Part shown: piece after piece, positions 24,099-34,793 of the stretch
Layout of the letters: every line of letters begins with the position of its first letter
Position numbering within the stretch: position 1 is the first letter of the stretch
Origin: Apricaphanius iberus
Taxonomy: Eukaryota; Chordata; Actinopteri; Cyprinodontiformes; Aphaniidae
Direction of reading: 5' to 3'
Assembly: GCA_028564705.1 (NCBI GenBank)
Contig: JAPXFQ010001341.1
Coordinates: forward strand, 124,001-188,000
Length of the DNA: 64,000 nt
Position numbers and translations under genes: made by a program
Notes under the pieces: model-generated
What the model was told of the DNA's origin: nothing
The model's input: only the letters and a program-made list of their open reading frames with translations
Database searches by the model: none

Positions 24099-24525
24099 CA
24101 GGGGTGTCACAATCTCGATTCTCTATCGAAATCAATACAAATTACATTACGACCTTGCACATCGAAATCCAAAAGAGGATCGCAATCACCTCCAGCCATG
24201 TTTACACTCGGAGTTCACACTCGGGACTCCATAGCAACAGTTAGCAAACAACCGTCTCATCACAAAGAACCACACATTGCATTTCCCTTAAGAAGTAACT
24301 CTCACTACTTCTTATACAACTTATAACATCACATGGTGGCATTTTAACTGCCTGTATCACATCTCCCGTGATCAGAGCACATGTATACAGAGCATATTAG
24401 CTGACGCTAGCAAGTAGCTATTAGCTAAGCTACAGCTCGACTACGGCTAGGATCGATGAAGCAGTGTGACCAGAGTTAAAACCGCTCCTTCTCTCAAATC
24501 ACCGGTGAGGAAGCTCTGAGTTCCA
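24099..24525 (-). mobile_element. hAT fragment, sister of 34794-36550
   Basis: Starts with the inverted terminal repeat 'caggggtgtcacaatctcg' and is, reversed, collinear with the right end and the GCTAGC-rich internal region of 34794-36550 (for example 'agctgacgctagcaag' and 'agctattagctaagctac'). It carries an undisturbed site where the other copy has a 633-bp insertion. The distal end is lost at about 24525. Confidence 0.7.
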
Positions 24526-25330
24526 GAGTCATGCAGAGTTGGAGACCTGCAGATGCTAACAGTCTTAGGGTTATTTAACCCGCCAGTGGTCCTCCTTGTG
24601 AGGTGGCTGACAAACCACTAGTAGGTGCATTACTGCCACTGACTAGTATTGAATTGGAACCAGAATGTCACCTGACGTTGCACTTGCCTTTCTAAGACGG
24701 GTGATGTATTAGCATAGTCCCTGCTTAGGTAGCTTTACTCTTGTTTTAAGAAAAGATCTAATGTTCATTTTGGCACAATCTTCTTTATTGCCTAGAAAAT
24801 TTCATATTAACCGCCTTCAGCACCCTCTGCTGGCTGTCTTGTTTTGTGTTGGTTGCAGCTTAATAAATACAGACACTGTAATCTGTCTTGGGCAGACCTG
24901 GCTCTCCAGGCCTACCCATTGGTGCCAGGCCTGTTGGAGTTTTGCCATGGACAGACAACTTCTCATGCGGGTTTTGGTTTTGTTCTGGAGAGTGAATTAA
25001 TACTGGAATTAAAGGCACCACTTCGGCCAAAGTTTTGAAATTATGGAAGATTCCCTGTTAAACTCCACGCACTTTCAATTCCCAGGTAGCAGTGTGAAGT
25101 ACGGTGTCCAGGTTTGAGATGATCCTCAGATCCTGTCTTGGATCATTTTTTTTTATTGAAATATCTAGTATTTTTAAAATGGTTTATTCTTTATGTAAAG
25201 TTTAATACACAACATTATGTACACTTCACATGCAATATGTGCACTGTCAGCAACTAGCCAAAAAATGCTAAGACCACTGGTCCAAGTAAAAATAAATAGA
25301 TGTTGCAGCTTCATGTTGCTTCAAATAAAA
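24526..25330. other. Non-coding stretch without recognisable features
   Basis: Intergenic DNA between two transposons; nothing identified. Confidence 0.4.
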
Positions 25331-26686
25331 ATAAACTGCTCTAAAAAATAAAGGGAATACTAAAATAAAAAATCATGTATCTGAATGAATTAAATATTCT
25401 TATTAAATACTTTGTTCTTTACATAGTTGAATGTGCTGACAATATAGATCAATGGATTTGGAGTCGCATTCAAAATTAAAGTGGGAAATCACACTGCATG
25501 CTGATCCAGCTTTGATGTAATGTCCTTAAAGCAAGTCAGAATGAGGCTCAGCAGTACATGTGTGCCTATATGACCTCCCTACAACCCTTGGGAAAGCTCC
25601 TGATGAGGTGGTGAATGGTCTCCTGAGAGATCTACTCCCAGATCTGGACTAAAGTATCCACCAGCTCCTCGAAAGTCTGTGGTGCAGCGTGGCGTTGGTG
25701 GATACAGTTAGACATGATTACCTAGATGCTCTAGATTGGATTCAGGACTGGGTAACGGGTGGGCCAGTCCATAGCATCAATGCTTTCATCTTGCAGGAAC
25801 TGCTGCCACTCCACCAGCATATGGTCTCACAAATGGTCTGAGGATTTAATCTCGGTAACTCATAGCAGTCAGGCTACCTCTGGTCAGCACATGGAGGACT
25901 GTGAGGCCACTGCACACCATTACTGACCCACTGCACTACTGGTCATAATTGAGGATGCTGCAGGCAGCAGAACGTTCTCCACGGCGTCTCCAGACTCTGT
26001 CACATGTACTCAGTGTGAACCTGCTTTCATCTGTGAAGAGCTCAGGGCAACAGTGGGGAATTTCCCAATCTTGGTGATCTCTGGCAAATGCCAAACGTCC
26101 TGCACGCTGTTGGCCTGTAAGCACAACCCACACCTGTGGACGTCGGTTCCTCATCCTATCTTCATGGAGTCTGTTTCTAACCGTTTGAGCAGAGACATGC
26201 AAACTAGTGGCCTGCTGGAGGTCATTTTGCAGGACTCATTGCAGAAAGATGAAGGTATTGGTCCTGCTGTTGGGTTGTTGCCTTCCTATGGCCGCCTCCA
26301 CGTCTCCTTGATGTACTGGCCTGTCTCCTGGTAGCGCCTCCTGATGCAATGGACACTATCCTGACAGACACAACAAACCTTCTTGCCACAGCTCGCATTG
26401 ATGCAATCCCGGATGAGCTGCACTGCCTGAGCCACTTGTGTCGGTTGTAGACTCCGTCTCATGCTACCACTCAAGGATAGGAACATAGGAACTGAGGTAT
26501 GTGGTCACCACCTGCAGAACCACTCCTTTTGCTGATTGCCTACAATCTCCATCTGTTGTCCAAGAATGTGAAATTGACCGTCAGTCAGTGTTGCTTCCTA
26601 AGTATACATTTTGATGTCGAAGAAGTGTGAGAGACTTGGAGTTATATTGTGTCGTTTAAGTGTTCCCCTTACTTTTGAGCTGTGTA
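25331..26686 (-). mobile_element. Tc1-like transposon, nearly full length but degraded
   Basis: Inverted ends: 'actgctctaaaaaataaagg' on the left and, reversed, 'tacacagctcaaaagtaagg' on the right, beside TA dinucleotides as expected for Tc1/mariner. The minus strand encodes transposase pieces at 26486-26286 and 26202-25936. Internal deletions near 25820-25930 and frameshifts inactivate it. This is a recognisable teleost Tc1-like family. Confidence 0.85.
25936..26486 (-). pseudogene. Tc1-like transposase, frameshifted
   Basis: The N-terminal piece (26486-26286) holds the paired-like helix-turn-helix region, with SMRRSLQPTQVAQAVQLIRD and later RRYQETGQYI. The second piece (26202-25936) reads VSAQTVRNRLHEDRMRNRRP, then VVLTGQQRAGRLAFARDHQD, and LFTDESRFTLS, which contains the first catalytic aspartate of the DD34E triad (D of FTDES). 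The block with the second D is damaged by a deletion and the last E is not readable. Family role: cut-and-paste transposition at TA. This copy cannot make an active enzyme. Confidence 0.88.
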
Positions 26687-28186
26687 CATGTCTTATTCAG
26701 TATAACCAAAAAAGTGTGAATTTTAATATGTCAAAATGACAGACAGCCTTACGGTTTTTCTGTTCTGAAAGTAACGGTCAACGATGGAAATTATTAGGTT
26801 AAACTGACACTTGTGGAAATCTCTTATAACCGCAAGTAGGCGAGTTGAGCTGCATTGACTAGGTACTTGTGGGAAAAGGCCTAAAAATGCACGAAATCAT
26901 CTAAATTCTACAGGGTGATAAAACACAATGAACCTTGTTTCATGTTTTCTATTGCTTTTGTGCAAAAGCACAAACATGTACAAGACTTGACAGTTTATTT
27001 TTATTTCATTGGGGTGCCTCCAAGGAAGAGAAAACCCTGCCAGATTGATTGGTTTCCCAGTAGAAACTGCTGGTTTTTACCACACTACCCCAAGGAGTAG
27101 TAACTGACACAAAATGAACGCTGCCGTCTCATTCTCCATACATTTTCCAGTCTTTTCCCTCAGTCTGGCAGACGCTCTAAGTTGGTACGCTGGTGTCGGA
27201 TGAACAATTTGATCTCTCATGGTGAATGTTGTGGGATGCCTTCCAGAATGGATATTGCTGTTAGGGAAAAGCGTTGGAGTGGGGCGAGATAATTACGTTA
27301 TTTAACAGCTCAGGAAACCTGCCATAGGTGAGTGCGTGTTGATGTGTGTACAGGGGGGGAATCCCGCAGGGCTTTCTCCTCCTGCTCTTTACTAGGCCAG
27401 CAGAAAACGGAGAGGCATAGAGCAGCGGCAGACCTTTCTGGCCACAAATCACATATATTCCCTCGATCGCTTTACGTTTGCCCTCCCTGGGGAATGCCGA
27501 CCGCTCCAAAGGGTGAGCACTCTTGCTTAGCTGTCATCTGGGTTTATTGCAAACCTTGTACAACATCACATCACAAATTATTCTACACCCTTTTTTTTGT
27601 TTTTTTTTGTTACCTGTGTGGACAGTTTATCACTGGAGCTCCACCAAATGACCTATGGTTGCTAATACAATCTAAAACTATTTTTTTTAACTCCAAAAAT
27701 GACATCCTCTATCCTAACCGAGCAGACAATCCTGAATAAGTTACAATCTACTATCAGTATACTACGTAGTTTATGCCTAAATGTGCTTGCTTTAAAACGA
27801 TCAAATCATATTGCCAGTCTGCTGTTAATTTGCTAAGAAAGATGCTCAAATATTGAGAGGCTTCCTAAAACAAACATATGTGTGAATGGACTTTTTTTTG
27901 TCTGCATTTTCAGGTCTCTAGTCAAACCAATGAGCTTTGATGCTTATTCTTTATTGTTTAACAGGTTTACTTTAATTATTTTCTGTTTAAGTAGAAACAG
28001 CCATGTTCAGGCACGAGACTGAACTGAATACCAGTTTCAAAAATAATGCAGGAAAAAGTCTCGCTCTTCGGAAGAAACCATAAATTAGTTAAGGGAGATT
28101 GGACATTTTTGGACTGTGCAGATGTGATAAAGAAATAATTTGGTTGCTTTAAACGGAAAATAATTAAAATCAATCAGACAGCTGCA
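26687..28186. other. Non-coding stretch, mostly single copy
   Basis: Contains the 135-aa frame at 27332-27739 and the antisense 82-aa frame at 27261-27509, with no recognisable domain. No repeat ends noticed. Confidence 0.4.
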
Positions 28187-28885
28187 AACCAGGAACCAGG
28201 AAAGTAGAACACATCACCCCAGTTCTAAAGTCCTTACACTGGCTCCCTGTAGCTCAGAGAATAGACTTTAAAATAGTCCTACTTGTTTAGGAATCAATGA
28301 ACGGTTTAGCACCAAAGTACATTGAAGATATGCTGTCACTATACCAAACCAGCAGACCACTCAGGTCCTCCAACTCTAGCCAACTAATCGTCCATAGAAT
28401 CAGAACTAAACAGGTAGAGGCAGCTTTCAGCCTCTATGCTCCAAAAATGTGGAATAAACTTTCAGACGAGTGCAAAAACGCTGAATCGCTAGGCTCTTTT
28501 AAATCAAAGATAAAAACTCTACTATTCAGAGCTGCATTTGAATCTTAAATTGCGCTTTCTGATCACTTTTTGTTTTGTTTTGTTTCCGATTGTGTTTTAT
28601 CTATTTTAATCTGTTTTAATTGCATACATTTGTTCCTTAAATTATGTTTTAATTTTTGTGGTTTAATTTCTATTCTTCCTTTTTATTTCTTTTTTAAGTG
28701 ATTGTGTATTAATTACATCAATTTGTTCCTTACATTATCTTTTCCTACTGATTGATTACTGTTAAACTTATATGTTTTGTTTGTAATCATGTGGTTTCAT
28801 TATTGCTGAATCATGTAAAGCACCTTGAATTGCCTTGTGTTGAAAGTGTGCTATAAAAATAAAATTGCCTTGCCTTGCCTTTATT
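28187..28885 (+). mobile_element. L2-like LINE 3' end with (TTGCC)n tail
   Basis: An ORF at 28297-28548 encodes the C-terminal tail typical of L2-like LINE polyproteins: MNGLAPKYIEDMLSLYQTSR, then RPLRSSNSSQLIVHRIRTKQ and WNKLSDECKNAESLGSFKSK. Upstream, 'ccagttctaaagtcctt' and 'ctgtagctcagagaatag' belong to the same ORF, now with a stop at 28288-28290. The 3' UTR ends 'gtaaagcaccttgaattgcc' and a tandem TTGCC tail at 28865-28882, used for target-primed reverse transcription. 5' truncated. Confidence 0.85.
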
Positions 28886-28919
28886 GCGTCGTTCAATTGT
28901 CTGTACTATATTGTTCTTG

Positions 28920-29190
28920 CAGGGTTGCAGGCATGGATGGCGCCTGTCTCCAGCAGTCATAGAGGCGGGGTACAAACTCGTGGAAATGTTCCAGTCCATC
29001 ACAGGAGAACATCGAGACAATCAGGTCAACCAACCATGCACACTCTCATACATAAGAGCAATTATGAAGACCAATTATGTTGGGTTAGGTTCTTACTGAG
29101 GATGCCGAGGTACCTGGAGAGAACCCAGCTGAAAGACAACGGACTAAAGGACTGCTGCAAGGCTACGTTGCTACCAACCAAGGTTTAAAT
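28920..29190 (-). repeat. tRNA-like SINE-type repeat
   Basis: A minus-strand copy of the family at 39583-39932: reversed 'cttggttggtagcaacgt' near the 5' end and 'ctgctggagacaggcgcc' near the 3' end. It directly follows the LINE tail at 28885, which may mark a joint or adjacent insertion. Confidence 0.5.
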
Positions 29191-29270
29191 AGTTTTAACA
29201 ATTTCAGTAGTTTTAGTTTTGCCTCTAAAATTTTCAGTTCTATTTTTGTTTTAATTAGATTTTACCAGGG

Positions 29271-29345
29271 ATGTCCCGATCAGCATTTTAGGCCACCGAT
29301 CTCGATCCGATCTTCTAACCTCAAATCCGATCTGTTATATGTTAT
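29271..29345 (+). mobile_element. hAT-like terminal fragment
   Basis: 'cagggatgtcccgatcagc' followed by 'tctcgatccgatct' is a typical end of a teleost hAT family. The distal end was not located. Confidence 0.5.
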
Positions 29346-29383
29346 AATATTTTTGCCTTTAGTGTTAATATTTATAAAACTCA

Positions 29384-29402
29384 AATATATATATATATAT
29401 AT
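29384..29402. repeat. (AT)n microsatellite
   Basis: An uninterrupted AT dinucleotide run of about nine units. Confidence 0.9.
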
Positions 29403-30839
29403 TTTAGCAACTCAGCTTACCTTTTAATGAGACTAATTTCATCAATAAGCATTACCATTATTGTAAATACCATGAAATCAACATCTTGCAAAGCATTAAA
29501 GATCAACTTCAGTTTAGGTTTTTCCAGCAGGCTTTATGCTGTTGTGCACAATACTGCTTTCCACTGTCATTGGAATGCATTCACATATTTTTGAGTAAAT
29601 ACCAGAAATCCCACGTTGTTATAAGTTTGTAAGTTGCAGTATTTTTATTGGTGTTCTCACTATAAGATGAAATATCCTATGCTCCTGAACTCAGTATAGA
29701 TTTCCGACGCTATTTGAATGCACCACAGGTGCCGTTCAAATCTGCCTTTTTTTTGTCTCCAGCTGCAGGAGCTAAACCGGAGTTTTTCTCTATTTATTTC
29801 GGTTTATCGCTGCCTGTAAGTACCAGAAGGCGAGTTTCTATCCCTTAATTATATAGTTTAAAGTATGGTTAAGTATATTTGTTGAAATTGACCCATATTA
29901 GAACTATGTTTAACCTGTTATGCTGATTTGTGGTAATTAAGAGTCCTTTTTTTGCACTTCTATGGAGCTTAATTATTGCACAATCACTGTCAAACATAAC
30001 TATGTGGTACTAAAATAACAAAAATGGCACTACTGATCACTGTATAATGTGAAAATATTGATAAAATATTTATCAGTTGTTAGGTAGGTTAGTTTTAGTT
30101 GTCTGAAAATGCTTAGTTATAATTTTTGCTTTGATTATTCTCAGTTTTAGTCTTATTGTTGTTGTTAAACAAGTTGTGTACCAGGGGCTAGACTAATAAA
30201 AGAAGAAATGTGTAAAAAAAAAATCAGAAAATGATTCTGCTTTCTTAAAAATGTATTGACTTGGGCCCAGATGAACAACCATACATATCAGGCAATTATA
30301 AAAGATATATATGGCAGATTAGCAAAACTTATCTAAACACAATAATGCCACCTGTTTTTATTTTATTTAACGCACAATACAATAACACATAAATTACTTG
30401 GATATGACAAATCATATGTGTGGAAGCAGTAGAAGCCAAAATAGGCATATATCTAAATCACTCTGTCTTAATACACTTTATCTATAGCAACAAAAATGCA
30501 TTAAAATTAAATTTAAAATCAATCTTAATACATAGAATATAAAATATACATAAGTATTTATATTGATCTTGAAATGTGTTCCTGTTAGAACATGTATTTC
30601 TCTCTGTCCTATGTACCTGTACATTAGGAAACCCCAAAATAAATGCACGTACTACAGTTAACGTTAACACAGACGGGCAAAGATACAAAAAAGCCAAGCC
30701 ATCATGAGTACAATTATGCTTTTGATCCGTTTTGCTCATAAGAATAAGAGAAAATAGTCACTCAAATTCAAACATGAAAACCTTTTCAATCAGATCCTTA
30801 ACTTGAGAGGTCAGCACTGAGCAGTTTGGACCTCAGGGG
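29403..30839. other. AT-rich non-coding stretch
   Basis: No genes or clear repeat ends. It lies between hAT debris and the fgf11 promoter region. Confidence 0.4.
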
Positions 30840-31250
30840 ACCAGAGTTATTAGCTTCTTGTTCACATCCAATCAGATCTGACTACCTGTCGTGTTGAACC
30901 GGACCATGATGCATTTTGGTCTAGCTCGCGTACTGACGTATACGTGACAGTGGTGACGTAAGGTTGCTGACTGGCAGAGACCGTGTCACGGCATCTTTGC
31001 GTCCTTCTCGGAGCGTAGCTCTGACAGGCTGCTTCGGTTTGTCTCTTTAAGCCAACATCACTCCTGAGGTCGGTGTCGATGGAGGGTGGGGGTGGATCAA
31101 GGGGGTACCCCACCCATCCTCCCAGGCGAGTCCAGCCTTTTAGGTGGGACCTAACAGGACGGAGTGGGAGGAGAAATGGGAGGGAGGAAGAGGAGGGTTC
31201 GGGGAAATGAATTAAAGAGAGAGAGGAGAGTGAGTGTGTGTGGAGCACAG
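30840..31250 (+). promoter_or_regulatory. fgf11: Putative fgf11 promoter region
   Basis: Base composition shifts here from AT-rich to CpG-containing and stays so until the fgf11 exon. Visible motifs are a CCAAT box (CCAATCAG at 30868-30875) and two CRE-like TGACGTA sites at 30934-30940 and 30954-30960, 20 bp apart in the same orientation. No convincing TATA box. The transcription start is not determinable from sequence alone; the promoter assignment rests on position and motifs. Confidence 0.5.
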
Positions 31251-32544
31251 TCGCTCAGTAATGCACTGTGAACAGGGACGAATGAGACGCCACACACGCA
31301 TATTTACACGCGTGCGGCTCTGTCACAAACCTTCACATTGTGCACACTGCTTCATCCACACGTGCACAGACTGCTTCACCCCATCTGCTCTCCCATGCCA
31401 CTGACTTGTCTCCACACATCCCTGGACCCGGTCGCTCCGGACCGGACCACCGTCACCCACCGGTGGAGACTCTCGGAGGAGAGTAAGGCACAGCCACCTG
31501 CAAAGATCACTCCACTGACCCCCACCCTCCTCCTCTCATCTCGTCTCCTCCTCCACATTCATTCATCCCTACACGCCCCCCCCGCACACCCCCACCCGCT
31601 GTGAGGCGGCATGCGTGGCTGAAGGACACAGCGCTGCGCTCCGCTGCGAGGAGTTGGAGAGCTCAATCGGACAGAAGTAGGGAGGGGGGATACGAGAGAC
31701 TGACTGCTCTTCTTCTTCAACCCCCCCTCCCTCTTCCCTGCGTTCTTTCTCCCTTGTTTTTGAATGTCACCTCTGTCTCTGGGCAGTAGTGGAGTCGTCA
31801 AGCCTTCGTGTTTCTCTTTTCCTTCTCCTCCTCTCAGAGCACAAGTGATCGGAGGGGTTATGCCAGGAGGGCTTGGGAGAGAGCCTGGAATCGAGGCACG
31901 CTCCATTCATCAGGGACCTCGTCCCCGACTTACGTGCGCACCCACCCGATAACTCAGGCCGGACAGGACCGCTCCATCCACTTGTCCTGGCCCCCGACAC
32001 AGTCACGGATTGAGGAATTTTGCCGGTGAAGGACAGAAGGTGAAGGGGTTTGACATCTGGACACTGTTTGGGATCAGACTGAAGGAGGTCAGAGTAGAAG
32101 ACATTTGATTCATGTTTGGTTTCACAATGTTGCGGATTGTTCGGTGTCCTTTCAGACTTGGTTGAGCTGGACTTGGCCGGAGCCGGGAGCGCTCTCGGCA
32201 GGAGGAAAGCGACATGGCTCGTCCCAGCAGAAGATCGGTGACTTCCAACCAGAAAAAAATTGATTGCTTCACCTTTTTCACCCGCCGCCATCGGATCTGT
32301 GTGAGATCTTGAAGTATCCACCTTCATTTTCCTCCTCTTTTTCACATCTTCACCTTAAATTTCTTTTGGACCGTCCTGAATCAGGACCCCCAAACACCTT
32401 CGTCCGTTTTGCGGCTTTCCCTGCGCGGGGCTTCATCGCCCCGAGTGAGCAGGCGGCGGAGGTGGGCCGTGGAACCCCTGGACGCCCGGGCGCCACCGAG
32501 CCGCCAACGGCCGGCGAAGCAGGGTAAGGCTCGACGCTGGGAAG
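31251..32544 (+). other. fgf11: GC-rich upstream/5' leader region of fgf11
   Basis: About 1.3 kb of GC- and CpG-rich DNA before the start codon; the richest part is 32400-32544. Possible splice signals exist: a polypyrimidine tract plus cag at about 31810-31838, and a donor-like gg|gtaagg at 32522-32528. Several upstream ATGs are present. Large frames on both strands here (for example 31767-32345 minus) lack recognisable domains and are explained by GC-rich composition. How much is transcribed is unknown. Confidence 0.5.
32214..32312 (+). other. Upstream ORF in fgf11 leader
   Basis: Starts at an ATG with a fair Kozak context (gcgacATGg). It encodes 32 residues beginning MARPSRRSVTSNQKK, ends TGA, and closes 232 nt before the fgf11 start. 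Not recognised as a protein. If transcribed it could lower initiation at the main ATG. No evidence of conservation can be given. Confidence 0.3.
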
Positions 32545-32737
32545 ATGGCCGCTCTCGCCAGCTCTCTCATTCGCCAGCGAAGGGAGGTCAAGGACCCCCA
32601 AGCAAACCGGCAGATTACCAGCAAGCGCAAGCCCTGCCCGAAGAGCAACAAGTCGCTCTGCCAGAAACAAATCCTCATATTGATATCAAAAGTTCGACTA
32701 TGTGGCAGTCGAGGGAGAAAAATGGAAAAAAGACCCG
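32545..32737 (+). CDS. fgf11: fgf11 first coding exon (FHF A-type N-terminus)
   Basis: Encodes 64 residues plus one base. It starts MAALASSLIRQRREVKDP and continues with KSLCQKQILILISKVRLCG; from memory this is nearly the human FGF11 exon 1 (MAALASSLIRQKREVREP…[20 protein letters not shown]) with the same 64-codon length. FGF12, 13 and 14 begin MAAA and differ in the second half, so FGF11 is the best fit. The exon ends CCC G|gtgagt; phase 1 predicts the next codon G|AG and the junction RP-EPQLKG common to all FHFs. FHFs are not secreted (no signal peptide here); they bind the C-terminal tail of voltage-gated sodium channels. The A-type N-terminus acts as a long-term inactivation particle, with basic residues R10, R12, R13 and K16 here. 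A KRKPCPKSNK cluster may aid nuclear location. Whether this is the a or b teleost duplicate is not resolved. Later exons are not in view. Confidence 0.93.
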
Positions 32738-33278
32738 GTGAGTTGACTTACTTTCTGTCCCCCTTTGCTGTGTTTCACAGCTAAAAGGGCTTTGATTAAT
32801 CCTGAACTGTAAAGCCTCGACAGAGCATGCACACAGCTCTTTAATTTCAGACTTCAGAACTTAATCTGAATCTGGAAAAGATCCCAGCCGATCCTTCCTC
32901 ACAGCTGTACATGACAGCATCAGCAGGAAGGGGGGAATAAATTCCAGCTTAGCGCACACAGCTCTGTTACACTGACCACCGACTGGAGCCTGTGTGGGGA
33001 CTGCAGGGTCGGCTCTGTTTGGGCACGTGTTGGGACACGAACACATGCTGGTAAATCTGAAGGCACACAGTGAACTTGGCTCTAATGTACAGTGATTCAC
33101 AGTGCTAAATAAAAACGACAGAAGATGTCTCATTTATGATTCTGAAGGCCACGACCCTGCCTGGGCTTTACTAAAGGCACCTCAGATGCAGTTCTATATT
33201 CGTTGGAGTTAGTAATGATTAACCATTAATAAGCCAATGAAAACTATAATTTAGCTTGAATTTTTTTCTGATTTAAAA

Positions 33279-34233
33279 TGACAGTGTGTAGTATTTTACC
33301 ATTAATCTCTGGAAATATACAACAAAATATTGTTGAATATTTACAACAAAATATTGTTGAAAAAGAATAAAATGATGCCCAATCATTGAAAACATATAAC
33401 TGTAAAAAGCGGGTCTAAAACACATTGATGCTGGTCCCCCTTTATGGGGGCGGACATATTGGACGCTGTGTTTCCTTCTACCTGAGCCGATGTGGACAAA
33501 ACGCGCTTACTGATAACTCACTGATTTTTGAATATGCGGTTACATCCCTTTTCCGCTCATCCTCATTAGAAGTTTAAATGAAGAGCTCTATGAACAGACT
33601 TAAAAAAGGAAAAAAAACGTTCTCCAACCTTGACCAACCCGATCCGAGATACTCCCAAACCTGGGTCCCCGCTCGGGGAGAGGTGCGCAATAAGCTGATG
33701 TGTCCAAGCCTTCGTGCGACTCGGAGCTGAGGCAGAACCCCACCGAGACGATCAACATCGGCAGAAAACTAGAGTAGACATCAGCATCCATCTCTTAATG
33801 GAAATAACTGAAGGAGCAGCAAAATCTAAGGAAACACGCTGAGGTCGCATGCTTTCTGACAGGTATCAGTTATCACCGTCATGTTTTTTGTTTTGCATTC
33901 AAACTAGCGCCAGTTACGGTGAAACTAAACAGAAATGTGTCATTTTTGCCATTTAGGTCGTTCCGTCTAACATTAGAGTTTTTTCATTCACCAAAAATAT
34001 CTGAATATCACTAACCTGCAAAATGCTGAAAACTTCTGCGTTTCACAAATGTTGTTATACACATTTACCTCTTCACTCTCTGCCTGTGATGAAAGAAAGT
34101 TTGGTCGTAATATAAAATTGCGCAACTGCGATTTTTGGCCTGTATCCATCATTACTCGAACACAAAAATACCGCTTGCTTGCAATGATTTAGGTATGTAC
34201 TGCCCCCTATCATCAAGAAAATACACACTGTCA
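33279..34233 (+). mobile_element. Non-autonomous DNA transposon, ends TGACAGTGTGTA (copy 1)
   Basis: 955 bp between inverted ends tgacagtgtgtagtatttt and, reversed, tgacagtgtgtatttt. Near the right end 'tttaggtatgtactgccccc' is shared with 37800-38298 and, reversed, with 57116-57585. It contains a small tandem of the near-palindrome caacaaaatattgttg (33320-33335, 33344-33359). The target duplication is not clear. No transposase. Confidence 0.7.
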
Positions 34234-34286
34234 TTCCAAACTAAGAGTTTGTTTTCTGCACTTCTGTAGTTACCTTTAATTTGAGC

Positions 34287-34642
34287 ATTTAAGGCAGGGG
34301 TGTCAAACTCATTCCAATTTTGGGCCACATCAAGATCCTAAATGTCCTTAAAGGGCCACTTGTGGCAGAAAGTATTAGTAAAACTATCAAAGTACCAAAA
34401 CCTTAAAATATTAATAGAAGTGTCTCCACATTCGAGAAGCACTTAAAGAATTCTGAACATATTTTCTCAATGATGTAATTTAGGACTATTCAAATAAACA
34501 GGGATTTGACTGATAAAATAGTATTTATGTGAACTTAAAGGTTCTATTTATGGGTTCCTCTAGGTTTTAGATGGCCACGTAAATGGCTATGGCAGGCCGG
34601 ATTTGGCACCTGGGCCTTGATTTTGACACCTGTGATTTAAGG
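34287..34642 (+). mobile_element. hAT-type MITE, copy 2 (intact 8-bp target duplication)
   Basis: A 340-bp element at 34295-34634 with ends 'caggggtgtcaaactcatt' and, reversed, 'cacaggtgtcaaaatca'. The flanks are ATTTAAGG on both sides (34287-34294 and 34635-34642), a perfect 8-bp duplication that identifies a hAT insertion. It is collinear with 6074-6876 and 48596-48943. Confidence 0.88.
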
Positions 34643-34742
34643 TATGTTTTTAGGTTGGGGTAAAGTAAACTCTATAATAATTCTATTAAAAAAATCATAA
34701 CAGAAACATGGTTACAATACAAACATTATGTAACCCCCCCCC

Positions 34743-34793
34743 CTCTGTATACATATATATATACATATATATATAATATATACACATATATAT
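34743..34793. repeat. AT-rich microsatellite
   Basis: Imperfect (AT)n with interspersed TAC units, directly beside the hAT end at 34794. Confidence 0.8.

Noticed and set aside
31767..32345. 192-residue open frame on the minus strand, opposite the fgf11 leader
   Set aside because: No recognisable domain, highly basic composition typical of GC-rich shadow frames, and located antisense to the leader of a real gene.
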